Shown: positions 33,542 to 40,972 of the stretch, in pieces | How the letters are laid out: each line of letters starts with the position of its first letter | Numbering within the stretch: the first letter of the stretch is position 1 | Assembly: GCA_965215615.1 (NCBI GenBank) | Contig: OZ244068.1 | Span: 1 to 64,000 of the forward strand | Direction: 5' to 3' | Length of the DNA stretch: 64,000 nt | Source of the DNA: CBDATA01 sp965215615 | GTDB lineage: Bacteria; Acidobacteriota; Vicinamibacteria; Marinacidobacterales; Marinacidobacteraceae | Notes under the pieces: generated by a model | The model's input: the letters and a program-made list of their open reading frames with translations, nothing else | The model's database searches: none | What the model was told of the DNA's origin: nothing | Translations under genes and position numbers: made by a program

Positions 33542-35310
33542 AGCCGCGAAAGCTCCTCTTCGAGCATTTGCCGCCGGTAGATCGCGGCGTAGAGACCGGA
33601 GGCGGCGACCAGCTCGTCGTGTGCGCCGCGCTCCACGATGCGGGTGACTCCGTTCTCGTCGGTGTCCAGCAGGCAGATGAGGTCCGCGTCCTTCACGGTG
33701 CTGAGCCGGTGCGCGACGATCAGCGTGGTGCGGTCCCGCGACCTCCGCCGCACCGCGCCGAGGATGCGCGCTTCGGTATCCGAATCCACCGCGCTCAGCA
33801 CGTCGTCGAGGATGAGGATCGGGGCATCGAGCAGCAGCGCCCGGGCGATCGCCGCTCGCTGGCGTTGTCCCCCGGAGAGGGTCACCCCGCGTTCTCCGAC
33901 CACCGTTTCGTAGCCCCCGGGAAAATCCTCGATGTCGTTTGCGAGCCCGGCATCGGAAGCCGCCTCCCGCACTTCCTCGATCGCCGCTTCATCCTTGCCG
34001 AACGCCAGGTTGTCGCGCAGGCTCGCCGAAAACAGGAAGCTGTCCTGGGGGACGAAGCCGATGGCGCTTCGCAGCTCTTCCAGCGGGAATTCCCGGACAT
34101 CCCGGCCGGCGATCCGCACCGAGCCCTGGCCCGCGTCGTGGATGCGCGGGATCAGCCGCGCCAAGGTGGTCTTGCCAGCACCGGTTCGGCCGACCAGCGC
34201 CACCGTCTTGCCGGCGGGGATTTTCAGGTCGAAGTCCCTGAGCACCGGCCGCGGTGTCTCGCCGTTTTCCCGCGAGGGGTAGGCGAAGGTGACTCCATCG
34301 AACTCGATTTCGGGCGCGTCATCCAGTCGGACGGATGGCGATTCGACCGGTGCCGCGAGCGGGCGGGCATCGTAGATCGCGACGAGCCGCTTCATGGAAG
34401 CCGCGCCCCGCTGATGGATGTTCACCACCCAGCCGAGGGCGATCATCGGCCAGGTGAGGTAGCCGTAGTAGAAGAGGAACGCCACCAGCTCACCGACGGT
34501 GATGGTCCCGGCGGCAGCGAGTCGTCCGCCGAGCGCGAGGGTGACCGCGAGCCCTCCCCCGATCAGCACCATGAGCAGTGGATAGAGCGCCGCGCTGACG
34601 GCGACGAGCTCCATGCTCCGTCGCGCGTACGCTTCGTTCTCCTTGCGGAAGACACTCCGCTGGGCATCCTCCTGAACGAAAGCCCGCACCAGCCGGACGG
34701 CGGCGGCGTTCTCCTGGACCACCGCCGAGATGTCGGCCATCTTCGCCTGCGCCACTTCGGACCGGCGGAAGATTTCCTGCCCCAGCACCTTCATCAGTAC
34801 CGAGGTGATGGGCATCACCGCAACGGCGACGAGGGTCAGACGGGGGCTGATCGCCAGCATGAACGCGAAGCAGCCGAGGGTGGTGATGACGGTTTCGACC
34901 GGGTACATCAACCCCGGCCCGAGCACCATCCGCACCGCGTTCATGTCCTGCGCGCCGCGCGAGAGGATGTCTCCGACCCGGAAGCGGGCGTAGAACGCGG
35001 CGGGAAGTTCCTGAAGCCGCGCGTAGAAGTCGCGTCGCAGGTCGTATTCGGCGAAGCGCGAGACCCCGATCAGATACCACCGCATGAAGTAGCGGAAGAT
35101 GGCGGAGCCCCCGGCGGCCAGCACGATGAAAAGGGCGAAGCGTCCGAGTTCGGCGGTGGCCCCCGCCCGCACCGCATCGATCGCACTTTCGAGGATCTGG
35201 GGAACCACCAGATAGAGCGCCCGGCAGAGGACGAGCGCGACGAAGCCGAAGGTGATCTTCCGCCAGTACGGCCTGAGGTACGGAAGCAGCCGCCGCCACA
35301 TGTCCCGCAT
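33538..35310 (-). CDS. ABC exporter half-transporter, degenerate ATPase site
   Basis: A 590-residue partner of the previous gene: membrane domain to about 310, Walker A VGRTGAGKTTLARLIPRIHD, signature VTLSGGQRQRAAIARALLLD, Walker B ILILDDVLSAVDSDTE. The Glu after the Walker B Asp is replaced by Asp (LDDV), as in heterodimeric exporters with one non-hydrolysing site such as TM287/288. The partner gene keeps LDEA. This asymmetry supports a heterodimer. It begins 4 bases after the VapC-like gene, in the same run. Confidence 0.9.
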   Translation of the reverse strand: MRDMWRRLLPYLRPYWRKITFGFVALVLCRALYLVVPQILESAIDAVRAGATAELGRFALFIVLAAGGSAIFRYFMRWYLIGVSRFAEYDLRRDFYARLQELPAAFYARFRVGDILSRGAQDMNAVRMVLGPGLMYPVETVITTLGCFAFMLAISPRLTLVAVAVMPITSVLMKVLGQEIFRRSEVAQAKMADISAVVQENAAAVRLVRAFVQEDAQRSVFRKENEAYARRSMELVAVSAALYPLLMVLIGGGLAVTLALGGRLAAAGTITVGELVAFLFYYGYLTWPMIALGWVVNIHQRGAASMKRLVAIYDARPLAAPVESPSVRLDDAPEIEFDGVTFAYPSRENGETPRPVLRDFDLKIPAGKTVALVGRTGAGKTTLARLIPRIHDAGQGSVRIAGRDVREFPLEELRSAIGFVPQDSFLFSASLRDNLAFGKDEAAIEEVREAASDAGLANDIEDFPGGYETVVGERGVTLSGGQRQRAAIARALLLDAPILILDDVLSAVDSDTEARILGAVRRRSRDRTTLIVAHRLSTVKDADLICLLDTDENGVTRIVERGAHDELVAASGLYAAIYRRQMLEEELSRL

Positions 35311-35314
35311 GGCG

Positions 35315-35704
35315 TCAGGCGGGCGAAATGGCCGGAAGGCCGGTGGCGACGGCGGCCGCGAGCTGGCGCTTGTCGTAGGTCAGGAAAGCCTCGATTCCGA
35401 AGAGCGACTGCGCGGTCGCGAGATGGACGGCATCGAGGCTCCGGAGAGCGGAGGGCGGCATCCGGGCGGCGACGGCGAGGACCCGGTCGTCAACCGGCGC
35501 GAGAGCGATGCGGGCGAGGAGTTCCCGCGCCCGTTCGAGCTGCGGATCGGCGACCTCCCGCCGCTGCAGCGCCCGCAGGACTTCGAGGGACGAAAGCGCG
35601 CTGGATACCCACTCCGGCTCGCTCGCGAGGAAGCGGTGGAGCGCCGCCGATTCCGGCTCCGGGACCACCAGCTTCACGATGGCCGAGGAGTCGAGATAGA
35701 CCAA
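35315..35704 (-). CDS. vapC: PIN-domain ribonuclease toxin (VapC-like)
   Basis: A 129-residue PIN-domain protein. The acidic residues of the metal site are in MVYLDSSAIVKL (D5), SSLEVLRAL (E), LRSLDAVHLATA (D) and FLTYDKRQL (D). It should be an RNase, typically cleaving tRNA or rRNA, held in check by the adjacent upstream antitoxin. It starts 3 bases after the antitoxin stop. The unusual point is that an ABC exporter operon follows after 4 bases. Confidence 0.85.
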   Translation of the reverse strand: MVYLDSSAIVKLVVPEPESAALHRFLASEPEWVSSALSSLEVLRALQRREVADPQLERARELLARIALAPVDDRVLAVAARMPPSALRSLDAVHLATAQSLFGIEAFLTYDKRQLAAAVATGLPAISPA

Positions 35705-35707
35705 GGA

Positions 35708-36055
35708 TCAGAGCCGGTCTTCGCGATCCCGGAAGAGGATTTCGCTGATCGAAGCGTTCGGCTCGCCGGTCGGCGGCGGCAGCTCGCGGGGGTCACCGTT
35801 CGGGGGCCGCACCCGCCCTTCCGCGATCAGCCGCGCGAGGAGCGACGGGTCTTTCGGGACCGAGATCAAAAGAGCCACCGGATTCCCCCGCTCGGTGACT
35901 TCGAAACGCTCACCCCGCTCGATGCGGCGCAGATAGACGCTCAGATTCTGGCGCAGCTCGCGGACCCCGACCCGGGAAGTGGCCGTGGGTGCTTCGGATC
36001 CAGACAATGACGCACATTGTAGCACATGATCGTCATCGGTTGTTCTGACCGCCAT
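35708..36055 (-). CDS. Phd/YefM-type antitoxin for the VapC-like toxin
   Basis: The core RVGVRELRQNLSVYLRRIER then GERFEVTERGNPVALLISV is the DNA-binding N-terminal fold of Phd/YefM antitoxins. The Pro-rich C-terminus (PPNGDPRELPPPTGEPNASI) would bind toxin. ATG 36055 overlaps the thioredoxin-like stop as TGATG and is used here (115 residues). A shorter, nearly leaderless form starting at TTG 36007 is also possible, since a TACAAT -10-like box lies just upstream of it on the minus strand. Confidence 0.7.
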   Translation of the reverse strand: MAVRTTDDDHVLQCASLSGSEAPTATSRVGVRELRQNLSVYLRRIERGERFEVTERGNPVALLISVPKDPSLLARLIAEGRVRPPNGDPRELPPPTGEPNASISEILFRDREDRL

Positions 36056-36630
36056 CAGTCGCCGTGGCGTGCTCGGAGCGGCGGTGCGAGCCGCGCCATC
36101 AGGATCATCCGCTCGAAGACATCCAGCCATTCATCCATTTCGGCCCGGAGCGCCTCGCCGTCTGCAGAACCCGGCAAAGGGCAGGCCGCCCCGAGTTCGG
36201 TCGCCGCTTTCTCGCGGTACACGGTCAGGGGCCGGTCCCCGTAGCGGCCGATCTCGTGGAAGTCCTCCGTGAGGAAAACCACCACCGGAACCCGCATCGC
36301 GCCGAGCACGCGGAGTTCATCGCGAAGCTCCGGGATCTGGTCCCGGTCCACGAGCCGCAGGCTCACCGAAGGCCCCGCCGCCTCCACGAGCCGGGCGGCG
36401 ATCGGAACCGAGCGGACGCAGTCCCCGCACCAGATCCCGCTGAGGCAGAGCACGTTCACGATCCGGCCGGCAGGATCGAGCCGCGTTCCGGCATCCTCCG
36501 GGAGCGGGGGCAACGCCCGCCCCCACGCCTCCCGCTGCCTCTCGCTCCCGCCGGCGACGTACTCCCGGTAGCTGGCGGCATCACGAAAGGCCGCCCGGTA
36601 GAGATCGGATCGGAGATCGAGGTAGCTCAT
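36055..36630 (-). CDS. Thioredoxin-family protein
   Basis: A 191-residue protein with a thioredoxin fold in its middle: VLCLSGIWCGDCVRSVPIAA carries a WCGDC redox motif, and GAMRVPVVVFLTED holds the cis-proline. A leading helical segment (YRAAFRDAASYREYVAGG) and a C-terminal helix flank the domain. This pattern (about 190 residues, WCGDC) is common among stand-alone cytoplasmic thioredoxin-like proteins of unknown partner. No signal peptide. It is the first gene of the minus-strand run that continues through the TA pair to the hydroxylase. Confidence 0.8.
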   Translation of the reverse strand: MSYLDLRSDLYRAAFRDAASYREYVAGGSERQREAWGRALPPLPEDAGTRLDPAGRIVNVLCLSGIWCGDCVRSVPIAARLVEAAGPSVSLRLVDRDQIPELRDELRVLGAMRVPVVVFLTEDFHEIGRYGDRPLTVYREKAATELGAACPLPGSADGEALRAEMDEWLDVFERMILMARLAPPLRARHGD

Positions 36631-36682
36631 CGGGTGAGTATCGCCGAGAGGCGGTCAAGCGATCGGCCGCAGCGCCTGCCAG

Positions 36683-37015
36683 CTACGCGAGAATCGCGGC
36701 GAGGCGAGCGAGTACCTCGTTCATGACCGGTTCCGGGACGGCTTCCCGATATCTCCCGTGACGGGCTGCCAGGTCGAGGGCGTGTGGCTGGTCGCAGCGG
36801 ATCACCCCGACGGTTCGCGTCCCGGCACCTTCGAGCGATACGGCGAAGCCGCGCCGTCGCGCAAGGTTCCCGCCGGTGGTAATCGGCAGGACAACAGGAG
36901 TTCCCGTCATCTCATTGAATGGTTGCGGGGAGAGAACCACCACCGGGCGGGTACCTCGCTGTTCTTTCCCCGCCGCGGGGTCGAGGCTGACAAGCCAGAT
37001 GTCACCCCGTCGCAT
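36683..37015 (-). CDS. mazF: MazF/PemK-type endoribonuclease toxin
   Basis: A 110-residue MazF-like toxin: MRRGDIWLVSLDPAAGKEQR then GTRPVVVLSP at the start, VVLPITTGG and VIRCDQPHALDLAAR later, all standard. It should cleave mRNA at short motifs. ATG 37015 shares its first base with the antitoxin stop (TGATG), giving tight coupling. Confidence 0.9.
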   Translation of the reverse strand: MRRGDIWLVSLDPAAGKEQRGTRPVVVLSPQPFNEMTGTPVVLPITTGGNLARRRGFAVSLEGAGTRTVGVIRCDQPHALDLAARHGRYREAVPEPVMNEVLARLAAILA

Positions 37016-37278
37016 CAGAACAGCTCTTTGCCGACGGGTCGGGCCTGAAGCCAAGCGTCATCCGAGTCATCGGGCGAATCGTCCGGAGCGGCCTTGTCGC
37101 ACTGAGCGAGCAGCTCTTCAAGCGTGTAGCGGGGGCGGGGCCGTGGGGTGACGATCAGCCGACCGTCTTCCACGTCGATCCGCACATGGGCACCTGAACG
37201 CAGCTCCAACAATTCGAGGAGAGCCGGAGGCACTGCCAACATGACAGACCCGCCGTCGTGTTCATGGAAACCTCCCAT
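37015..37278 (-). CDS. mazE: MazE/AbrB-type antitoxin
   Basis: An 87-residue swapped-hairpin DNA-binding protein (DGGSVMLAVPPALLELLELR then SGAHVRIDVEDGRLIV) with a tail RPRPRYTLEELLAQCDKAAP typical of this antitoxin type. It should neutralise the following MazF and repress the operon. The 23 bases separating it from the divergent Uma2 gene hold a short palindrome. Confidence 0.85.
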   Translation of the reverse strand: MGGFHEHDGGSVMLAVPPALLELLELRSGAHVRIDVEDGRLIVTPRPRPRYTLEELLAQCDKAAPDDSPDDSDDAWLQARPVGKELF

Positions 37279-37294
37279 AGTGTGGGGCTACACT
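37279..37294. promoter_or_regulatory. Candidate operator between mazE and Uma2 genes
   Basis: AGTGT (37279-37283) and ACACT (37290-37294) form an inverted repeat with a 6-base centre that fills most of the 23-base intergenic space. A MazE-type antitoxin could use it to control both directions. Short arms keep this tentative. Confidence 0.35.
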
Positions 37295-37301
37295 CTCCCG
37301 A

Positions 37302-38321
37302 ATGGGCAACGGAGCGGTGGTTGTGGAGACGGCGGTGGAGGCGACGGAGGAGCGCAGTCGGGGTCTGCGGTGGCGTCCGGTGTCGGAGCTTCGGTTCATC
37401 GGCTGCACCTCGTGCCGGATGACGCTCGACGAGTTCCGGGCGCTCGGTGACGAGGGGAAGCTGGAGCTCTTCGACGTGGCGGCCTCCCGTGCCTGGCGGG
37501 TGGAGGAAGGCCCCGACCCGGCCCACGAGCATCCGCTCTCGCGCTTGCGCCAGTTCGTGATCCAGGTTGCCCAGGTGCGGGGTGCGCCGATCGCGATGGG
37601 CGGGAGCTCGGTCCTCCACCTGCTGGACACGGATCGCGCCCAGGTGCGGGCGATGCACCCGGACGAATTGGTGTTTCTGGACCCCGGCCGGGAAGACCGG
37701 ATCGGAACGAAGTACGTGTGGGGTTCCGGCCAGGAGCATCCGGACGTGGTGGTGGAAGTGGATAGCACGACGGACATCCGGCGGAACAAGCTGCTGGTGT
37801 ATGCGGACTGGGGCTTTCCGGAGCTCTGGGTGGAGGTTCCGGAGGCGTTCGCGCCGAGCCGTCGCCGTCGGCCGGGGTTGACGATCTACCGGCTGGAGGA
37901 GGGGGAGTACCGCGAGAGCGAGGAGAGCGGAGCGTTCCCGGGTCTCACCGCCGAAGCGGCGCACCGGGTGATGAGCGAGCGAGTCCCCTCCGCGGAGACA
38001 TCGGCGCTCGCGTCGCGGGTCGGCCGCATCCTCGGGAGGCGGACGGGAACCGGGCCGGACGACGATCCGCTGCTGCGGGAGCAACGCGCCGAGAGCTGGG
38101 AAGAGGGACGTGCGGAAGGCCGGGATGAAGGGCGCACCGAGGCAAGGGCCGCGCTCATTCGCGAGGTGCTGCGCGCCCGTGGCATCCCGGTCCCCGCCGC
38201 CTTCCCGACGGATCTGTCCGCCCTGGACCGGGCGGCTTTGGAACAGGCACCGTCAGCGTCGGTCGCGGTTGCCGCCATCAGCGCCGAGAGCGTCGCGGAT
38301 TTCTTCCGCCGGCTTCGGTAG
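37302..38321 (+). CDS. Uma2/DUF820 family putative endonuclease, copy 1
   Basis: A 339-residue Uma2 (DUF820) protein. CRMTLDEFRALGDEGKLELF opens the PD-(D/E)xK fold; HPDVVVEVDSTTDIRRNKLL then VYADWGFPELWVE carries the D-ExK-like active site. A C-terminal tail (EGRAEGRDEGRTEARAALIR) is a repetitive charged helix seen in many members. Function unknown; the family is expanded in cyanobacteria and some other phyla. It is nearly identical to the next gene over about the first 265 residues. Possible promoter shared with mazE. Confidence 0.8.
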   Translation: MGNGAVVVETAVEATEERSRGLRWRPVSELRFIGCTSCRMTLDEFRALGDEGKLELFDVAASRAWRVEEGPDPAHEHPLSRLRQFVIQVAQVRGAPIAMGGSSVLHLLDTDRAQVRAMHPDELVFLDPGREDRIGTKYVWGSGQEHPDVVVEVDSTTDIRRNKLLVYADWGFPELWVEVPEAFAPSRRRRPGLTIYRLEEGEYRESEESGAFPGLTAEAAHRVMSERVPSAETSALASRVGRILGRRTGTGPDDDPLLREQRAESWEEGRAEGRDEGRTEARAALIREVLRARGIPVPAAFPTDLSALDRAALEQAPSASVAVAAISAESVADFFRRLR

Positions 38322-38329
38322 GAACGGAA

Positions 38330-39340
38330 ATGGGCAACGGAGCGGTGGCGGTGGAAGCCACGGAGGAGCGCAGTCGGGGTCTGCGGTGGCGTCCGGTGTC
38401 GGAGCTTCGGTTCATCGGCTGCACCTCGTGCCGGATGACGCTCGACGAGTTCCGGGCGCTCGGTGACGAGGGGAAGCTGGAGCTCTTCGACGTGGCGGCC
38501 TCCCGTGCCTGGCGGGTGGAGGAAGGCCCCGACCCGGCCCACGAGCATCCGCTCTCGCGCTTGCGCCAGTTCGTGAACCAGGTTGCCATGGTGCGGGGTG
38601 CGCCGATCGCGATGGGCGGGAGCTCGGTCCTCCACCTGCTGGACACGGATCGCGCCCAGGTGCGGGCGATGCACCCGGACGAACTGGTGTTTCTGGACCC
38701 CGGCCGGGAAGACCGGATCGGAACGAAGTACGTGTGGGGTTCCGGCCAGGAGCATCCGGACGTGGTGGTGGAAGTGGACAGCACGACGGACATCCGGCGG
38801 AACAAGCTGCTGGTGTATGCGGACTGGGGCTTTCCGGAGCTCTGGGTGGAGGTTCCGGAGGCGTTCGCGCCGAGCCGTCGCCGTCGGCCGGGGTTGACGA
38901 TCTACCGGCTGGAGGAGGGGGAGTACCGCGAGAGCGAGGAGAGCGGAGCGTTCCCGGGTCTCACCGCCGAAGCGGCGCACCGGGTGATGAGCGAGCGAGT
39001 CCCCTCCGCGGAGACATCGGCGCTCGCGTCGCGGGTCGGCCGCATCCTCGGGAGGCGGACGGGAACCGGGCCGGACGACGATCCGCTGCTGCGGGAGCAA
39101 CGCGCCGAGAGCCGGGAAGAGGGCCGCTCGGAAGGCCGCGCCGAGGCAAACGTGGCGACTGCCCGCGAGGTGCTGCGCGCCCGCGGCATCCCGGTTTCCA
39201 CAGTCTTCCCGACGGATTTGTCTCCGGCGGATCGGACGGCGCTCGAAAGTGCCTCTTCGCAAGCGGTGGCCGCCGCCTCGGTGAACGCCGCGAGCGTCGC
39301 GGACTTCCTCCGCCGGCTCCGCGCATCCGCGACGGACTGA
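38330..39340 (+). CDS. Uma2/DUF820 family putative endonuclease, copy 2
   Basis: A 336-residue tandem copy starting 9 bases after copy 1. The first 20 codons differ by a 12-base deletion; the core (CRMTLDEF to LLREQRAES) is almost unchanged, with FVNQVAMVRG replacing FVIQVAQVRG. The last 70 residues diverge clearly (VATAREVLRARGIPVSTVFP versus ALIREVLRARGIPVPAAFP). A recent duplication or repeated gene conversion of the core is indicated. Catalytic residues are the same as in copy 1. Confidence 0.8.
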   Translation: MGNGAVAVEATEERSRGLRWRPVSELRFIGCTSCRMTLDEFRALGDEGKLELFDVAASRAWRVEEGPDPAHEHPLSRLRQFVNQVAMVRGAPIAMGGSSVLHLLDTDRAQVRAMHPDELVFLDPGREDRIGTKYVWGSGQEHPDVVVEVDSTTDIRRNKLLVYADWGFPELWVEVPEAFAPSRRRRPGLTIYRLEEGEYRESEESGAFPGLTAEAAHRVMSERVPSAETSALASRVGRILGRRTGTGPDDDPLLREQRAESREEGRSEGRAEANVATAREVLRARGIPVSTVFPTDLSPADRTALESASSQAVAAASVNAASVADFLRRLRASATD

Positions 39341-39397
39341 CCGGAGCCAGCTCTCCGCTTCGCTCGACAGATCCGGCCCGATCCGGCTCCCGGTTTT

Positions 39398-39730
39398 TCA
39401 GTCCGCGAACATCTCCTGGAGAACCCTGAGCACGTCGGTGACCGTAGCTTCGGGAAGACGACCGAGCTTCTTCAGAAGCCGGCTTGAATCCACGCTGCGA
39501 ATCTGGTCCAGGGCAACAAAGCCTGCGCGTTCGGCAAAACGACAGGGAACTCGCCAAGGGTAGGCGCGTCCACCTGTTGTCATGGGCGCGATGATGGTCG
39601 TTCTCAAGCGCCCCGCGAGTTCATCCGGCGCAACGATCAGACAGGGCCTCGTCTTCCGGATTTCGCTTCCGGTGGTCGGATCCAGGCCCACGAGGCAGAC
39701 GTCGCCGCGCATCAGGGTTTCCGGGTTCAC
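39398..39730 (-). CDS. mazF: MazF/PemK-type toxin, second module
   Basis: A 110-residue MazF-like protein: MRGDVCLVGLDPTTGSEIRK then TRPCLIVAPDEL, TTIIAPMTTGG and AERAGFVALDQIRSVDSSRL are family blocks. The GTG at 39730 overlaps the antitoxin stop as GTGA and is preferred; GTG 39739 and ATG 39712 are alternatives. It should be an RNase toxin. Divergent enough from the 36683 toxin to be an independent acquisition. Confidence 0.85.
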   Translation of the reverse strand: MNPETLMRGDVCLVGLDPTTGSEIRKTRPCLIVAPDELAGRLRTTIIAPMTTGGRAYPWRVPCRFAERAGFVALDQIRSVDSSRLLKKLGRLPEATVTDVLRVLQEMFAD

Positions 39731-39981
39731 CAACGCCACTCTTTCTCGTCGAAGTCATTGTGGACCTCCGGATCGAGCAACGGGTCGTCTCCGGCCGCGT
39801 GCGCTCGCTGGGCCGCCTCCGCCCAACCGGCGCGGGGTGGCCGCGCCGCCCTCACCGTCAATTTCCCCGGTTCCGCACTGAGTTCCACTTCTTCTGTCAG
39901 GTTTGCCTCGTTGAGCAGCGCCTTGGGAATCCGCAACCCGCGGGAATTTCCGACGCGAATGATCTTTGCGAGAACAGGCAT
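39727..39981 (-). CDS. mazE: MazE/AbrB-type antitoxin, second module
   Basis: An 84-residue antitoxin: VLAKIIRVGNSRGLRIPKAL is the swapped-hairpin start and the acidic end DDPLLDPEVHNDFDEKEWRW is a typical toxin-binding tail. A TACAAT box within the palindrome TACATTGTA (39986-39994) lies just upstream, so the transcript would start almost at the ATG. Confidence 0.85.
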   Translation of the reverse strand: MPVLAKIIRVGNSRGLRIPKALLNEANLTEEVELSAEPGKLTVRAARPPRAGWAEAAQRAHAAGDDPLLDPEVHNDFDEKEWRW

Positions 39982-39985
39982 GGCC

Positions 39986-39994
39986 TACATTGTA
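39986..39994 (-). promoter_or_regulatory. Palindromic -10 element of the second mazEF module
   Basis: TACATTGTA reads on the minus strand as TACAAT-GTA, giving a good -10 box 5 bases from the ATG. Arms are short (4 bases). A nearly leaderless, autorepressed transcript is plausible. Confidence 0.35.
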
Positions 39995-40057
39995 ATTCCA
40001 ATACCCGCCGCTTCGCTCGACAGGTTCGGCCCGATCCGGCAAGATGGATCGCTCCCG

Positions 40058-40969
40058 ATGAGATCCGACCAATTCCTCCGCCTCCTCTCCGGGATTCGCG
40101 TGTGGCGGAAGGGCGACCAGCGGGCTCCCCACAAGCCGCTGCTCCTGCTGCTCGCGCTCGGTCGAGTGTCCCAGGGCCGGCCCCGGCTCGCCGATTTCGC
40201 GCAGGAGATTCAGGGGCCGCTCTCCCGTCTTATCGACCGCTACGGCCCGCCGCGGGCGGTGGTCCACCCGGAGCACCCCTTCTGGCGGCTCCGCAACGAC
40301 GGTCTCTGGGAAATCCCCGGTGCCGATGCGCTGTCGACCACGAGCAGCGGCGACCTTCTGCTTTCCGCGCTGCGCAAACAAAGCGTCGCGGGCGGGTTCC
40401 CGCCGCCCCTCCACAGCCTGCTCGCCGGCAACCCGGAACTGGTCGAGAGGGTGACTTCGTACCTGCTCTCCGCCAACTTCCCGGAATCCCTGCATACCTC
40501 CATCCGGAACGAAGTCGGGCTTCCCGCCGAGATGGTTCTCGAACCCGGTGCCCTGGCTCGCCGCCCCCGGGATCCGAAGTTCCGCCCCGCAGTTCTGACC
40601 GCCTACGAGCGGCGGTGCGCGATCTGCGATTTCGATGTCCGGCTCGAGGACGACCTGCTGGGCCTCGATGCCGCCCACATCAAGTGGCATGCGCTCGGTG
40701 GACCCGACCAGGTTCCGAACGGGATCGCGCTTTGCGCTCTCCACCACCGCGCCTTCGACCGGGGAGCCATCGGACTCGACCCCGCCGGCGGCGAGCTCCG
40801 GGTGCTGGTTTCCCAGGAGATCAGCGGAACCAGCGAAGCCTTTCGGATGCTCGTGGATGCCCGGGGCCGGCCTGTCCGGCCGCCGCAGGAACGCTCCCAG
40901 CTCCCGCACGAGAAGTTCGTCGCGTGGCACCGTCGGGAGGTCTTCCGGGGCGATCCCCGCACTTCCTGA
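40058..40969 (+). CDS. Phosphorothioate-DNA-dependent restriction endonuclease (SBD-HNH, ScoMcrA-like)
   Basis: A 303-residue type IV restriction protein. The N-terminal 150 residues match the sulfur-binding domain layout: RVWRKGDQRAPHKPLLLLLA, YGPPRAVVHPEHPFWRLRND and GLWEIPGADAL, then NFPESLHTSIRNEVGLP. The C-terminal HNH nuclease is RRCAICDFDVRLEDDLLG, DAAHIKWHALGGPDQVPNG and IALCALHHRAFDRG. Known members such as ScoMcrA bind phosphorothioated DNA and cut nearby. The start ATG 40058 is where the domain begins. It converges with the Ssp operon (3 bases between the stops), which itself makes PT-DNA. Its recognition context cannot be read from sequence. Confidence 0.8.
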   Translation: MRSDQFLRLLSGIRVWRKGDQRAPHKPLLLLLALGRVSQGRPRLADFAQEIQGPLSRLIDRYGPPRAVVHPEHPFWRLRNDGLWEIPGADALSTTSSGDLLLSALRKQSVAGGFPPPLHSLLAGNPELVERVTSYLLSANFPESLHTSIRNEVGLPAEMVLEPGALARRPRDPKFRPAVLTAYERRCAICDFDVRLEDDLLGLDAAHIKWHALGGPDQVPNGIALCALHHRAFDRGAIGLDPAGGELRVLVSQEISGTSEAFRMLVDARGRPVRPPQERSQLPHEKFVAWHRREVFRGDPRTS

Positions 40970-40972
40970 CCG

